The translations under genes were made by a program, and so were the position numbers. A stretch of 64,000 nucleotides of DNA, taken from assembly GCF_001750165.1 (NCBI RefSeq), contig NZ_CP015411.1, positions 1,516,001 through 1,580,000 on the forward strand. The letters run 5' to 3'. The notes under the pieces were generated by a model, which saw only the letters and a list, made by a program, of their open reading frames with translations, did no database searches and was not told where the DNA came from. Origin of the DNA: Pseudoalteromonas luteoviolacea (lineage in GTDB: Bacteria > Pseudomonadota > Gammaproteobacteria > Enterobacterales > Alteromonadaceae). This document shows, piece by piece, positions 18,822 through 28,183 of this stretch. The stretch's first letter is position 1, and each line of letters begins with the position of its first letter.

Positions 18822-19718
18822 TTATACTGCGCGTGCGCAATTTCTGCCAGCCGCTTTTGCTTTGTATAAACCGCTGTCTGCACGTGCAAAGATTTCATTA
18901 GAGCAATCTTGGCTTGAAGCCAATGTGAAACCAATACTTGTGGTGACGTTATGTTTTGCCAACAGGGTATTCGTGTTTACTCGCTCCATTATGCGCTCTG
19001 CGATGACTTTATTTGTTGTAAACGCTGGATCATCAATCAGAATTGCAAATTCATCGCCGCCAAATCTAAACACCGCATCTGTAGCACGAATACTAGATGT
19101 TAATATGTTGGCAAATTCGACAAGTACTTCATCGCCTGTTTTGTGGCCGAACGCATCATTCACTTGTTTAAAATTATCGAGGTCCAACAGCATTAAACTA
19201 AAGTTTCTGTGCTGTCTGCGGCTGCGCTCTAATTTAGTCTCGAGGTATTCATTAAACTGGCTGCGATTATACAGTCCGGTTAACGTGTCCTTAGTTGCCA
19301 GTTGTAGTACACGGTGATACATCAGCGCATTTCTTAATGGGTATAATAGGCAAGTATGCAGCTGCATTAATCGTGCGCGTATTGTGCCACTAAAACTATA
19401 TTTACTGAAATAGACCAATTGCCCCAAGTGTTGGCCCTCTAAATCGAGGTCAAACGTATAAGGTTTAAGTTGGTTATCACTTTGTTGAGTTTGAAACAGT
19501 CCTTGATTGGTATGAAACTGCAATCCTGCAAGATCAGTGATGCGCTTAACGTAGGATGCAAAGATATCTAAGATACCGTTAATCTCCAACGTTGTTTGCA
19601 GCTTTTCAACGAGCACATTCGGTTGTTCAGGCGCTTGCGATACGTATTGTTCGGTCGTGAACGGAACGTAATCACCGCGCGTAGGCGTTCGTTGTGCCAA
19701 AATATGGACATTTTCCAT
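18822..19718 (-). CDS. Diguanylate cyclase (GGDEF)
   Basis: Makes c-di-GMP from two GTP. 298 residues. The N-terminal 130 residues have no recognisable sensor family and no clear membrane helix, suggesting a cytoplasmic protein. The GGDEF domain begins at about 140 (ATKDTLTGLYNRSQFNEYLE), with metal-site LDLDNFKQVND and the intact signature FGGDEF at 219-224. An allosteric inhibitory site RATD (211-214) sits five residues before it, so product inhibition is expected. No EAL domain. Monocistronic on the minus strand with its own terminator. Confidence 0.93.
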   Translation of the reverse strand: MENVHILAQRTPTRGDYVPFTTEQYVSQAPEQPNVLVEKLQTTLEINGILDIFASYVKRITDLAGLQFHTNQGLFQTQQSDNQLKPYTFDLDLEGQHLGQLVYFSKYSFSGTIRARLMQLHTCLLYPLRNALMYHRVLQLATKDTLTGLYNRSQFNEYLETKLERSRRQHRNFSLMLLDLDNFKQVNDAFGHKTGDEVLVEFANILTSSIRATDAVFRFGGDEFAILIDDPAFTTNKVIAERIMERVNTNTLLAKHNVTTSIGFTLASSQDCSNEIFARADSGLYKAKAAGRNCARAV

Positions 19719-19863
19719 CTGGTAATTCCCCTAATTACAACATTCCCGAACAAATAAGCTAGTTTCGTGCCAAAAAATTAAACTGGCTGAAAAACAGTTG
19801 GTTGCTATAGTTAAATTGTGTGAAAAATACACCGCAACATTTCTTTGACACTTAGGAGGCCAT

Positions 19864-21918
19864 TTGCAGCAAAATTTTGCCGGGTTTATTTCCGATAGAA
19901 TCGTCACCGTGTTTATGACCGCGATACATGGTCATTTTACTGATGTTGTTGCGCTGCTTCTATGTGCTGTTATCTTGGTCTGGTCCTTTAAAAGGGTAGG
20001 GCTGCCACCTATTTTGGCCTATTTACTCACTGGTCTAGTGGCGGCAGGTTATAGCCTGATGGACAACAGCCATGAAATCCATTTAATTGCTGAAGTTGGA
20101 ATTGTATTTTTGCTATTTAGTCTTGGGTTAGAATTTTCTATACCTAAATTAATGGCGATGCGTAGTGTTGTATTTGGATTAGGAAGCACTCAAGTATTGC
20201 TATCTATTCTGATTGGCACCTTTTTAGTGTCATTTTTTGGATTTGGTTGGTCTGAGTCGTTGATAATTGCTTGTATTGTATCTTTGTCATCCACAGCCGT
20301 GGTGGTTAAGATCATGAAAGAGTCAGGCATGTTGAATTTGCGTAAAGGGCAGTTGTCTATCGGCGTGCTACTTTTTCAAGACATTGCTGTTGTGCCCATG
20401 TTGATTGTGTTTCCGCTGATGGCGAGTACTGATAACCAATTTTTGGTCGGGGCGCTCATTTTGGCACTCGCCAAAGGCGCATTTGTATGCCTGTTATTGT
20501 GGGCGATTGGAAAATGGATATTACCGAAGGTCTTTAATGAGGTTGCGCTGGCAAGAACTGATGAGCTGTTTGTTTTAACGACCTTGGTTGTGGCTTTGTG
20601 TGCCGGTGCTTTGACCTATGCATTTGGGCTTTCAATGGCGCTGGGTGCATTTTTAGCGGGCATGATGCTTGGAGAAAGCCAATATCGACATCAATTAGAA
20701 GCCGAGATAAGGCCCTTTAGAGATATTCTTATGGGGTTATTTTTTGTTACTGTTGGTATGCAGCTTGATGTGGCTTATGTGATAAGTGCATTTGGCTACA
20801 TAGTTGTGGCAATGGCGGTATTACTTACGGTTAAAGTGAGCATAGTTTATGTTAGTGCGCAGATGATGGGGGAGCGTAAACGTGATGCACTCGCCTCCGG
20901 GGTTATGCTTTGGCAAATGGGGGAATTTGGATTTGTATTAGTTGCGCTTGCTGGGCAGCATCATTTATTAGCGCCAGATACCGCGTCATTTTTAATCGCG
21001 CTTGGGGTTCTTTCAATGGCATTTACCCCCTATTTAATGAGTGAAACAGATCGACTATTAAAATTATTTAAGCTCGATGGTGAACATAAGTCTGATTTTA
21101 CCTATGCCGGATTTAAAGAAGACACGGTTAAAGATCACGTCGTCATCTTTGGATATGCGCGAGTTGGACAAACTATTGCTCGTTTTTTGAAACCAGAAGC
21201 TATCCCTTATGTAGCCATCGAGCGCAATCCAATAATTGTACAAGAAGCACAAACAGCTGGTGAGCCTGTCATTTTTGGTCATGCAGGACAAAAAGCCATA
21301 TTAAAGTCTGCTTGTGTGAACAAAGCAAGGTTAGTCATTGTGACTATGGATGATTTTGAGCAAAGCCAGATCGTTATCGATGCACTTAAACATTACGCGC
21401 CTGAAGTTAAAATTTTGGTGAGAATGCAAGATGACACTCACCTAGAAGATTTAAAGCAACTGGGAGTGACAGAGGTTGTGCCTGAATCTTTAGAGGCAAG
21501 TTTAATGTTGGTATCTCATGTACTCTATATGTCAGGAGTACCGATGCGGCGGATATTCAAACGCGTAAGTAAAGAACGGCAAAATCGCTATGAGTATTTG
21601 CATGGCTTTTTTACTGGCAGTAGCGACGAAATGAGTGAATATGGTAATAGCCATTCACATTCCAGCTTTGTGACAGATCGCCTAGAGTATTTGCATGCAG
21701 TCGCATTGCCAGAAGACGCGTACGCAGTTGAGAAAACAATTTCTCAACTTCAGTTAGTGCGTCATAAAGTTGTCGTTAAAGCTTTACGGCGTGATGGCAC
21801 CGAAATTCCAATGCCGGATGAAGATATTATCTTGCAAGCAAGCGATGTATTACTGCTCAAAGGTAAGCCTCGACGGGTAGAGCGTGCTGAGCAATTTATT
21901 TTAGATGGGTTACCCTAG
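19864..21918 (+). CDS. CPA2 cation:proton antiporter with TrkA-N domain
   Basis: KefB/KefC-like antiporter: about 12 membrane segments (residues 20-400, including LLFSLGLEFSIPKL and SLSSTAVVVKIMKESG), then a cytosolic NAD-binding TrkA-N domain (about 417-535, starting DHVVIFGYARVGQTIARFL) and a TrkA-C-like end. 684 residues from TTG 19864, which has AGGAGG only four bases upstream. ATG 19915 (product MTAIHGHFTDVV) is an alternative start but lacks a ribosome site. Substrate may be K+ or Na+; the sequence does not decide. Overlaps the convergent patatin gene by four bases. Confidence 0.9.
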   Translation: MQQNFAGFISDRIVTVFMTAIHGHFTDVVALLLCAVILVWSFKRVGLPPILAYLLTGLVAAGYSLMDNSHEIHLIAEVGIVFLLFSLGLEFSIPKLMAMRSVVFGLGSTQVLLSILIGTFLVSFFGFGWSESLIIACIVSLSSTAVVVKIMKESGMLNLRKGQLSIGVLLFQDIAVVPMLIVFPLMASTDNQFLVGALILALAKGAFVCLLLWAIGKWILPKVFNEVALARTDELFVLTTLVVALCAGALTYAFGLSMALGAFLAGMMLGESQYRHQLEAEIRPFRDILMGLFFVTVGMQLDVAYVISAFGYIVVAMAVLLTVKVSIVYVSAQMMGERKRDALASGVMLWQMGEFGFVLVALAGQHHLLAPDTASFLIALGVLSMAFTPYLMSETDRLLKLFKLDGEHKSDFTYAGFKEDTVKDHVVIFGYARVGQTIARFLKPEAIPYVAIERNPIIVQEAQTAGEPVIFGHAGQKAILKSACVNKARLVIVTMDDFEQSQIVIDALKHYAPEVKILVRMQDDTHLEDLKQLGVTEVVPESLEASLMLVSHVLYMSGVPMRRIFKRVSKERQNRYEYLHGFFTGSSDEMSEYGNSHSHSSFVTDRLEYLHAVALPEDAYAVEKTISQLQLVRHKVVVKALRRDGTEIPMPDEDIILQASDVLLLKGKPRRVERAEQFILDGLP

Positions 21919-23060
21919 TCTAACTCTAAAAACGCTTTTATTTCGTCTAATCGAGCAAGGCCATCTTCATAACCGATTTTGATCAATTCTTGGGTATAGC
22001 TTTTCTCAAACAGTAAGTAACTGGTTAAACTCGATTGGGAGTGCTTCTTTACGCCGATGGTTCTAAGTAGCAGCTTCACCGCAATTGGTAAATCATCATA
22101 AAAGTCGAGTGCCAGTTCATTGAAGTTTTGAGATGGGTTAACAACCAAGGTATCGACGCGTTTGAGCTCTTTATGTTTTTCTCTGGCTGGAAGTAGGCTG
22201 ATAGTGCGATTAACACGTTCAAGACGTTCTAAGTCGGACTGCAAGGTGTCACTAAAAATACTGTCCAATAAGTGACCTGCAACCACCGACATACCCGGAA
22301 AGTGGGGTTCGTAACCCAATGGTTTTTGTACTTTAGGTTGCTCAACACCTATGATGAATATTTTACTTGCGCCTAGGTGAATCGAGGGGCTAAGTGGGGA
22401 CAATTGGTGAATGGATCCATCACCGTAATAATTATGTTTTACGCGCACACTCGGAAATACCATAGGTATGGCACTGGATGCCATTAGATGGTCAATATTG
22501 AGTTGGGTTTGAATACCTTCGCGCTTGGCTCTTTGCCAAGGCTTTGCGTCTTTGGCTTGGAAAAAGGCCACTGACTTTCCGCTGGAATAACTTGATACGG
22601 TGACAGACAAAGCATCAATAAAGCCGCGATGGATATTGCGGTCAATTCGCGCCAGATCCATCACTTCTTCGAGCAGTTGTCGAAGGGGCGTATTGTCGAG
22701 CAAGCTCGCTGGTGGATGGTTTAAATAGTCAGCTTGAAAACTGCGCATGACATTATTAGTCAGATGGCCAAAAGCACCAAACAGGCTACTTTTATAGACC
22801 ATATTGGTATGAAAGTTTTTCCAGATCCACTCAATTTTTCGAATTGCCAAATGCATATTGGAAGAATAGCAAGCCAGCCCTGTAGAGTTGATCGCGCCAG
22901 CGGAAGTACCGTTAATGATTTTAAATGGGAGGGGAGCGCTGCGCGGCAAACTAAGCGCAATCGCCTTTAATACTCCTACTTGATAGGCTGCCCGTGCACC
23001 GCCCCCAGTGAGTAACAGTGCAATATGTGGTTTGCCAATTTTACATTGTGCTTTTTTCAA
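21915..23060 (-). CDS. Patatin-like phospholipase
   Basis: Predicted acyl hydrolase with a Ser-Asp dyad. 381 residues. Oxyanion-hole glycines in LLTGGGARAAYQVGVL (18-31), nucleophile elbow GTSAG with Ser53, and the dyad Asp214 in YYGDGSIHQLSP. The C-terminal 120 residues (SIFSDTLQSDLERLERVNR on) resemble the DUF3336-less RssA/YlbK-type bacterial patatins only loosely. No signal peptide or membrane segment. Substrate unknown. Convergent with the antiporter gene, without room for a terminator between. Confidence 0.9.
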   Translation of the reverse strand: MKKAQCKIGKPHIALLLTGGGARAAYQVGVLKAIALSLPRSAPLPFKIINGTSAGAINSTGLACYSSNMHLAIRKIEWIWKNFHTNMVYKSSLFGAFGHLTNNVMRSFQADYLNHPPASLLDNTPLRQLLEEVMDLARIDRNIHRGFIDALSVTVSSYSSGKSVAFFQAKDAKPWQRAKREGIQTQLNIDHLMASSAIPMVFPSVRVKHNYYGDGSIHQLSPLSPSIHLGASKIFIIGVEQPKVQKPLGYEPHFPGMSVVAGHLLDSIFSDTLQSDLERLERVNRTISLLPAREKHKELKRVDTLVVNPSQNFNELALDFYDDLPIAVKLLLRTIGVKKHSQSSLTSYLLFEKSYTQELIKIGYEDGLARLDEIKAFLELD

Positions 23061-23423
23061 ATCTGCTCCTTCGAAAATAGACTGTTAATCACAAAGGTGA
23101 TAGCTCCGCTCTTTCTTATACTATACTCAATTACAGATGAATGTGTATTTTACATCTCTTATAAATATCAGCTTGTTACGGAATTTTGACAAATTTTAAT
23201 ACGTTAAAAAATGTCATGATTATGTGGTTTTTTGTCTGGATGACGTTTGTTTATACGTGCGTTCATGTAATTGTCAGCAAACAGATGCGAGTTTGAGATA
23301 AACTCTCGTTAATGCGCGTTGACGCAGATGAGATATCTTTTAGTTTGTGTTTTAATTAACGACGTACTGCTAAGCAAATAACCTTAGTTGCCAAGTTTTT
23401 TAAGCGAATTTTACGGAGCCTCC

Positions 23424-24344
23424 ATGTCAGAGCACAGTTCAGCAGAACCAAGGACAAATAAAAAGCCTTCTAACAGTCAGTTACTTCTTGCGGCAATTGC
23501 AGTGGTTGCCTTGATCATTGTGGCTGTATTTGTATTAGCAAATAAAGAAAGTAAACCTGCAGACAATACTAAATTTCGACAGGATGTCGTAGTGCCTGAA
23601 GAAACACCTAAAGTCGTCGTAAACACGGCACGTCAAGAAGTTGAGCAAACGAAAAAAGCAGACATCATGGCAACTTCAGAACCAACTCCAGTTGATGAAG
23701 GGATTGCAGAACCTGTGGTAACAGTTAACGAACCAGAGCCGAAACCTGTGGAACCTGTTGAACCAGTGTTACCTAGCCTTGATGATAGTGATATCAGTGT
23801 ACGTGATTCGGTAGCAAGTTATTTAAGCAAGCAAGCGATGGAATTATTAGTGACTGAAGACATGGTTAGACGCAGTGTGGTGTTTATTGACAACTTAGCG
23901 CAGGGTAAAGTAGCTAAAAAACATTATCCAGTGAGTAAGCCCACAGATAACTTTATGGTGATTGAAGATGATTTGATCATCACAGATCCAAACAGCTTTG
24001 AGCGTTATACGCCGTATGTAAATATGCTCAATGCAATGAGCACAGCTCAGCTTGTTCGATTATATGAGCAATATAAGCCGCTTATTAGTGAAGCGTATGA
24101 AGAAATTGGCTATAACGGCAATGAGTTTGATTACACGCTTCAAGAAGCGCTTGGCGAACTGTTAGAAACACCTATTCCAGAATCAAACTTACCACTTATT
24201 CAAGAGTCAGTGACGTATAAGTATGCTTATGCCGAGTGGGAGCAGCTCTCTGATGCACAAAAACTGTTTTTGCGTATGGGCCCTGAAAATATGAAAAAAG
24301 CGAAGAAACGCTTACAAGCTTTTCAGCGTGCAATTGCCAATTAG
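23424..24344 (+). CDS. DUF3014-type membrane-anchored protein
   Basis: 306 residues. ATG 23424 has CGGAG five bases upstream; the upstream in-frame extension to 23388 lacks a ribosome site. Architecture: short cytosolic N-terminus, one membrane helix (about 22-42, LLLAAIAVVALIIVAVFVLA), a long Pro/Glu/Val-rich linker, then a folded domain from about 125 to the end (RDSVASYLSKQAMELLVTED, FERYTPYVNMLNAMSTAQLV, YAYAEWEQLSDAQKLFLRMG) that fits DUF3014. Function unknown; the topology suggests a periplasmic C-terminal domain. Followed by a terminator and then the SRP RNA gene. Confidence 0.8.
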   Translation: MSEHSSAEPRTNKKPSNSQLLLAAIAVVALIIVAVFVLANKESKPADNTKFRQDVVVPEETPKVVVNTARQEVEQTKKADIMATSEPTPVDEGIAEPVVTVNEPEPKPVEPVEPVLPSLDDSDISVRDSVASYLSKQAMELLVTEDMVRRSVVFIDNLAQGKVAKKHYPVSKPTDNFMVIEDDLIITDPNSFERYTPYVNMLNAMSTAQLVRLYEQYKPLISEAYEEIGYNGNEFDYTLQEALGELLETPIPESNLPLIQESVTYKYAYAEWEQLSDAQKLFLRMGPENMKKAKKRLQAFQRAIAN

Positions 24345-24368
24345 TACAAATTTAATACTTAAATAATC

Positions 24369-24418
24369 AAAAGCTTGCTTACTTGCTTAAACAAACAGCA
24401 AACGAGCAAGCTTTTTTA
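24369..24418 (+). terminator. Terminator after the DUF3014 gene
   Basis: AAAAGCTTGCT (24369-24379) / AGCAAGCTTTT (24405-24415), 11 pairs with a long 25-base loop, ending TTTTTT. Isolates the following RNA gene. Confidence 0.75.
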
Positions 24419-24426
24419 GTTTTCAC

Positions 24427-24455
24427 TTGCATCCCAGTGAGAAAATCGCCATAAT
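24427..24455 (+). promoter_or_regulatory. Sigma-70 promoter of the SRP RNA gene
   Basis: TTGCAT (24427-24432), exactly 17 bases, then CATAAT (24450-24455). A GC-rich stretch CCCGCGCC follows, resembling a stable-RNA discriminator. Transcription would begin near 24462, about 20 bases before the mature RNA, leaving a 5' leader to be processed. Confidence 0.7.
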
Positions 24456-24483
24456 TCATCCCGCGCCAAACAAGGCCCTCAAT

Positions 24484-24597
24484 GGTAGTCTTATTGGTCC
24501 TCTCGCAACAATAGTTCGTGAACCTGGTCAGGTCCGGAAGGAAGCAGCCACAGCGGATGACTTGTGTGCCGGGATGTGGCTGGTAAGACTACCACCC
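24484..24597 (+). ncRNA. ffs: 4.5S RNA, signal recognition particle RNA (small type)
   Basis: About 114 bases. The terminal stem pairs GGTAGTCTTA (24484-24493) with TAAGACTACC (24584-24593). The hallmark domain IV sequence CAGGTCCGGAAGGAAGCAGC (24529 on) contains the GGAA tetraloop and the asymmetric loop, with GTGTGCCGGGATGTGGCTGG on the returning strand. This matches E. coli 4.5S RNA almost base for base in the core. It binds Ffh to target membrane proteins. No protein gene should be called here. Ends are estimated from the terminal stem. Confidence 0.96.
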
Positions 24598-25213
24598 AAA
24601 TTTCCTCATGTTGTTGTTTGAAGTGTAAGTCTGCAAATTTGTAGTAAGACCCCGCATAAAAATTGAATTATAACCCTGCATAGCCTACTTTTAGATCGTC
24701 TCACATATTCGGTATAGCTCAAGGTCTGACTCCTTGATTTCTGCTTACCTCAACCTCAACGACAAACACATTTTTATCGCAAGCGATTTCTAATGCCTTT
24801 TGAAAAGCTACTTTTTTGATTGTATTCAAACCAATTTTTAATATTCATAAGTATCTTTAACTAATAAGGCAGAGTTAGTTCTATCATTATTTTATAAATA
24901 ACATGGCTCCTGAATACGTCTAAGTTTTAAATCAAAAAATTTAATATTTTTAGCTTAGAATGTGTGTGCTACTTAAAAGTGTGAATTAATGCACCCTAAT
25001 TTAGTTGCGCAGAGTAGTTTTAAGAAAACAATAATAGGTGTATAATTCTGTTGTATTTTATCTATTTATTGAACTAAGTTCTTTTATAATAGTTATGTAT
25101 AGTTTGAAATTGCAAAGCGATAAAAGTATAAAAATCAATCATATTTTAAATTTTTGCAATAGCCTCAAACTTTTTTAATCTAGATTTTAAAGCCTTTATC
25201 GGTAACTACCAGC
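24598..25213. other. AT-rich intergenic region after ffs
   Basis: 616 bases with no credible gene or hairpin terminator. Base composition drops relative to the core region, consistent with the start of an accessory segment. Confidence 0.5.
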
Positions 25214-25708
25214 ATGAATATAAGAATATTATTACTTCTATCTATCATAATCTTCCAAATGACAGGTTGTACCTTGTCAAGAGTTACACCATCTCTTAGC
25301 CCTGAAATCCCAGAGGTGTCATATATAGGAAAGGGAACAAATTCGGGACCGATGTTGGTTGGTGCTCTTGGTGCTGCTGGTCTTGCTGTAGGTATAGCAA
25401 TAGATAAAGGTATAGCTAAAGACTTTCATAAACAAATTGAAATACATAAAGCCAAATATATCGAAAATATTGCTTTTCTACTTAAAGGTTATTTTCCAAG
25501 CGCTGAAGGTTTTAGTTTGTCAAAGCTTGAGTTCACCGCTGCAAAAAACGATGCAGATTCGGTAAACACAAGCTTGGTTATTAAAGTAGAAGAAAATAGC
25601 AACATTGATTTTGTATCTATCGAACTAGAAGTAATCAAATTCGATGATTTAAAAACGTCAGATGCTTTCTGGCAGAACTTCGAAAAAAAGCTAAAAAAAG
25701 GACTGTAA
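25214..25708 (+). CDS. Small lipoprotein, unknown
   Basis: 164 residues. N-terminal hydrophobic stretch LLLLSIIIFQ ends in a lipobox MTGC, with Cys19 as the likely lipidated residue; the next residues (TLSR) do not show an Asp+2 inner-membrane retention signal. A short glycine/alanine-rich hydrophobic patch (LVGALGAAGLAVGIAI) follows, then a mixed charged domain. I do not recognise the family. One base separates it from the next small secreted protein, so they form an operon. Ribosome site is weak (GGTAAC). Confidence 0.65.
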   Translation: MNIRILLLLSIIIFQMTGCTLSRVTPSLSPEIPEVSYIGKGTNSGPMLVGALGAAGLAVGIAIDKGIAKDFHKQIEIHKAKYIENIAFLLKGYFPSAEGFSLSKLEFTAAKNDADSVNTSLVIKVEENSNIDFVSIELEVIKFDDLKTSDAFWQNFEKKLKKGL

Positions 25709-25709
25709 A

Positions 25710-26042
25710 ATGAAAAGAAATCTATTTATTGGACTACTCACTGTGGCTATTTCTTTTGGATCCAATGCGAGTACATGGGCAAATGCATCTGGAAAAATCA
25801 GTAATATTCAAGTATGGGCCAATGGTAGTGATCCGTATGGAGTCTGGGTTACTTTAGAGAGTGGCTCCTCAATTCCAAGCGGTTGTGGTATGACTTATTA
25901 TTTACAACATAACGCTTCAAACAAAGATATCGTTTATAGCAGCTTACTTGCATCAAAGGTGTCTGGTGGTAATGTTACTATACAAACAGATAAAAGTAAG
26001 AATGCGACGGGTTTGTGTCGAATTCATAAAGTTCTTTTTTAG
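25710..26042 (+). CDS. Small secreted protein, unknown
   Basis: 110 residues with a Sec signal peptide (MKRNLFIGLLTVAISFGSNA, cleavage near SNA-S). AGGA seven bases before the ATG. The mature part is about 90 residues, beta-rich by appearance (KISNIQVWANGSDPYGVWVT), with two cysteines in the GCGMTY and GLCRIHK segments that could form a disulfide. Related short proteins with a conserved 'I..I.VW..G..YGVWV' strand are common as hypotheticals in marine gammaproteobacteria (family memory, not checked). Operon partner of the lipoprotein just upstream. Confidence 0.65.
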   Translation: MKRNLFIGLLTVAISFGSNASTWANASGKISNIQVWANGSDPYGVWVTLESGSSIPSGCGMTYYLQHNASNKDIVYSSLLASKVSGGNVTIQTDKSKNATGLCRIHKVLF

Positions 26043-26065
26043 AGGAATATATTTAAGGTTTAAAA

Positions 26066-26287
26066 GCCAATAAAAGCAATAAAGAAGCAATAAAGAAGCA
26101 ATAAAGAAGCAATAAAGCAATAAAGCAATAAAGCAATAAAGCAATAAAGAAGCAATAAAGCAATAAAGCAATAAAGCAATAAAGCAATAAAGCAATAAAG
26201 GAAGGAAGCAATAAAGGAAGGAAGCAATAAAGGAAGGAAGCAATAAAGGAAGGAAGCAATAAAGGAGCAATAAAGGAGCAATAAAGG
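26066..26287 (+). repeat. Tandem array of GCAATAAA units
   Basis: About 20 copies of GCAATAAA in three nested periods: plain 8-mers, 11-mers with extra GAA, and four 16-mers with extra GGAAGGAA, then three 11-mers with GGA that run straight into GGACAGGCAC. Order is 3 x 11, 4 x 8, 1 x 11, 5 x 8, 4 x 16, 3 x 11. The minus-strand Leu/Tyr/Cys/Phe frames over it are artefacts of the repeat. Confidence 0.95.
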
Positions 26288-27573
26288 ACAGGCACAAATT
26301 CTTTGCATAAACTGCGTTACTTAACTACTGTTTAAATATCCAGTTAAAAATTGAGTTGAATAGGAATGACAAGAGCACGGAACGCACTGATAGATTTGTC
26401 GTCGACATCTTATTATCACTTGATAGCGCGGTGTGTACGCCGTGCTTTTTTGTGTGGACAAGATGCGTATACAGGTAAAAACTTTGACCATAGACGGATA
26501 TGGTTAGTAGAGCGAATGAAGCTGCTGAGCAGTGTATTTGCCATTGATATAGCGGCTTATGCCATCATGAGTAATCACTATCATTTGGTGGTTAAAGTGA
26601 ATAGACAGCAAGCACTTAGTTGGTCAGATAATGAGGTGATAGCTAGGTGGTACAAGTTATACAAAGGTAGTCCAGTCATTGATAGACAACTAAACGGTGA
26701 CGCTCTCAGTGAAGCGGAGCAATTGCTTGTATCTGAGTTAGTAGAAAAGTGGCGTTCTCGGCTGTATGACATTAGCTGGTTCATGAAAAACCTCAATGAG
26801 TTCATTGCAAGAGAAGCAAACAAGGAAGATGACTGCACGGGTAAATACTGGGAAGGGCGATATAAATCACAAGCCTTGTTAGATGAAACGGCATTGCTCA
26901 GCTGTATGGCTTATGTAGACTTAAACCCAATTCGAGCAAAGGTGGCAAATAATCTAGAGGATAGTGATTTCACCTCGATTCAAGAGCGTATAAAGCACCT
27001 TCAAAATGCCAAAGCAAAGGCAAAAAAATCAAACCAAAACAACAAAACCAGTCACCAAACCAAACAACCTAATTCACTAAAACCATTTGGCGCAAGAGAG
27101 CATGAAAACACATTACCCTTCTCATTGTTGGATTACCTTGAGCTAGTTGACTGGACGGGTCGTCATGTTCACCGCAAAAAGAGGGGATACATACCAAAGA
27201 ATATACCCAATATTCTAGTATCACTTAGAATTGAAGAAACGGTATGGTTGGATAGGGCACTGAGTTTTGGAAGTGACTACGGTAACTTTGCAGGTTCGCA
27301 GACTGTATTAAGAGCACATGCCGCTAAAAATGATATGAATTGGTATAAGGGGGTTGGTTAGTAAAAAATAGTGATGGTCGTACTTTTCAATCTAGACTCT
27401 TCTTGTTCGACCAAATGAAAATATTCCTAAGTTATGTTTATTGCTACCATAAGGTGGAGTTTGGTTGCTTTGCCTAACAATAAAGCTCTCTGTTTTGAAA
27501 TATATTGCTGTGATTTGAACTTCGCTTAAAAAGGAAAAAATGCCTGTCCAAAATAGAAAAAAAGTGCCTGTCC
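26286..27573 (+). mobile_element. Y1/REP-type transposase element, copy 1
   Basis: Bounded on the left by GGACAGGCAC (26286-26295) and on the right by its reverse complement GTGCCTGTCC (27564-27573), with a second partial TGCCTGTCC at 27541-27549. It encloses one transposase gene. Its left end abuts the GCAATAAA array. From the left boundary to just past the transposase stop it is nearly identical to the copy at 32960-34228; the right 180 bases are clearly more diverged. Confidence 0.75.
26366..27361 (+). CDS. Y1_Tnp / REP-associated transposase, copy 1
   Basis: 331 residues of the IS200/REP-associated (HUH) transposase superfamily. The HUH motif is HYH at 71-73 (AIMSNHYHLVV), and GKYWEGRYKSQALLDE (161-176) with AYVDLNPIRAKVA is the conserved region after the catalytic helix. 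The helix SWFMKNLNEFIAREAN (139-154) has no Tyr; Tyr136 just before it is the nearest candidate nucleophile. The C-terminal 120 residues, starting in a Lys/Asn-rich linker, are specific to this subgroup. Differs from the second copy by Ile45 versus Thr45. Confidence 0.88.
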   Translation: MTRARNALIDLSSTSYYHLIARCVRRAFLCGQDAYTGKNFDHRRIWLVERMKLLSSVFAIDIAAYAIMSNHYHLVVKVNRQQALSWSDNEVIARWYKLYKGSPVIDRQLNGDALSEAEQLLVSELVEKWRSRLYDISWFMKNLNEFIAREANKEDDCTGKYWEGRYKSQALLDETALLSCMAYVDLNPIRAKVANNLEDSDFTSIQERIKHLQNAKAKAKKSNQNNKTSHQTKQPNSLKPFGAREHENTLPFSLLDYLELVDWTGRHVHRKKRGYIPKNIPNILVSLRIEETVWLDRALSFGSDYGNFAGSQTVLRAHAAKNDMNWYKGVG

Positions 27574-28183
27574 AAAATAACTGGTATGACCCCGAATTTA
27601 TCATGGTTTTTTAGCTTTCCAAATTCTTTGTTTTTGTAGATTGATTTTCTTTTCCTATTTTCATGACTTTCAATAAACTTTTTTAACTTTACGAATGGTT
27701 GTTTTTATTTGGATTAAAATATAATGAACGTTTATAATGTTAGGTTATATGGACTTTCATTTTACCCGCCAAAAAAGGCTTATAACACATCCACTAAAGC
27801 GTCCGAAGCTGTATCTCAGGCAGCGTTGTCTTTGGGGTATCACCAAAATCTCTTCATATGAACACGTATTTTGACTATTTACGTTGCATCGCTTAACAAT
27901 ATTGATTTGGTCGAAGCTGGTTATGTCGAAAGAATACCCTAATTTTCGGTGTCATGATATTTAACCAGTGTTTTTAAATCTTATCTTGTCTGATTTTTGG
28001 TTGTAGTAAGCGCTTGCTTTTATAAAGGTCGATCTAAAACTGGCGTAGCAGAATGAAATGTTAAGTTAAATTTTACGTTTCAAATTTTAAACAAAAATTA
28101 TACAAATTTATCTTTTATCCAAACGTAAATGAGGTTAATATTTAACCATATGAAAATAATCATTAACAAGCTAGGGAGTTAGT
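27574..28183. other. AT-rich gap after transposase copy 1
   Basis: Nothing firm. The best frame is a 45-codon ORF at 27724-27861 (+), product starting MNVYNVRLYG, without a clear ribosome site; I give it little weight. No hairpin terminator or RNA gene recognised. Confidence 0.4.

Noticed and set aside
24427..24621. 64-residue ORF across the SRP RNA region
   Set aside because: It overlaps the ffs promoter and RNA gene, which explain the sequence fully.
26066..26287. CRISPR array
   Set aside because: Units are 8-16 bases, contiguous, with no unique spacers and no cas genes.
25953..26308. Three minus-strand ORFs rich in Leu, Tyr, Cys and Phe
   Set aside because: They are translations of the GCAATAAA tandem array in different frames; no ribosome site or real protein character.
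27392..27604. 70-residue minus-strand ORF after transposase copy 1
   Set aside because: It is the reverse reading of the element's right end; the same text forms the nonsense tail of the broken IS4 gene at the second copy.
27724..27861. 45-codon plus-strand ORF
   Set aside because: No clear ribosome site or recognisable motif; mentioned only in the gap entry.
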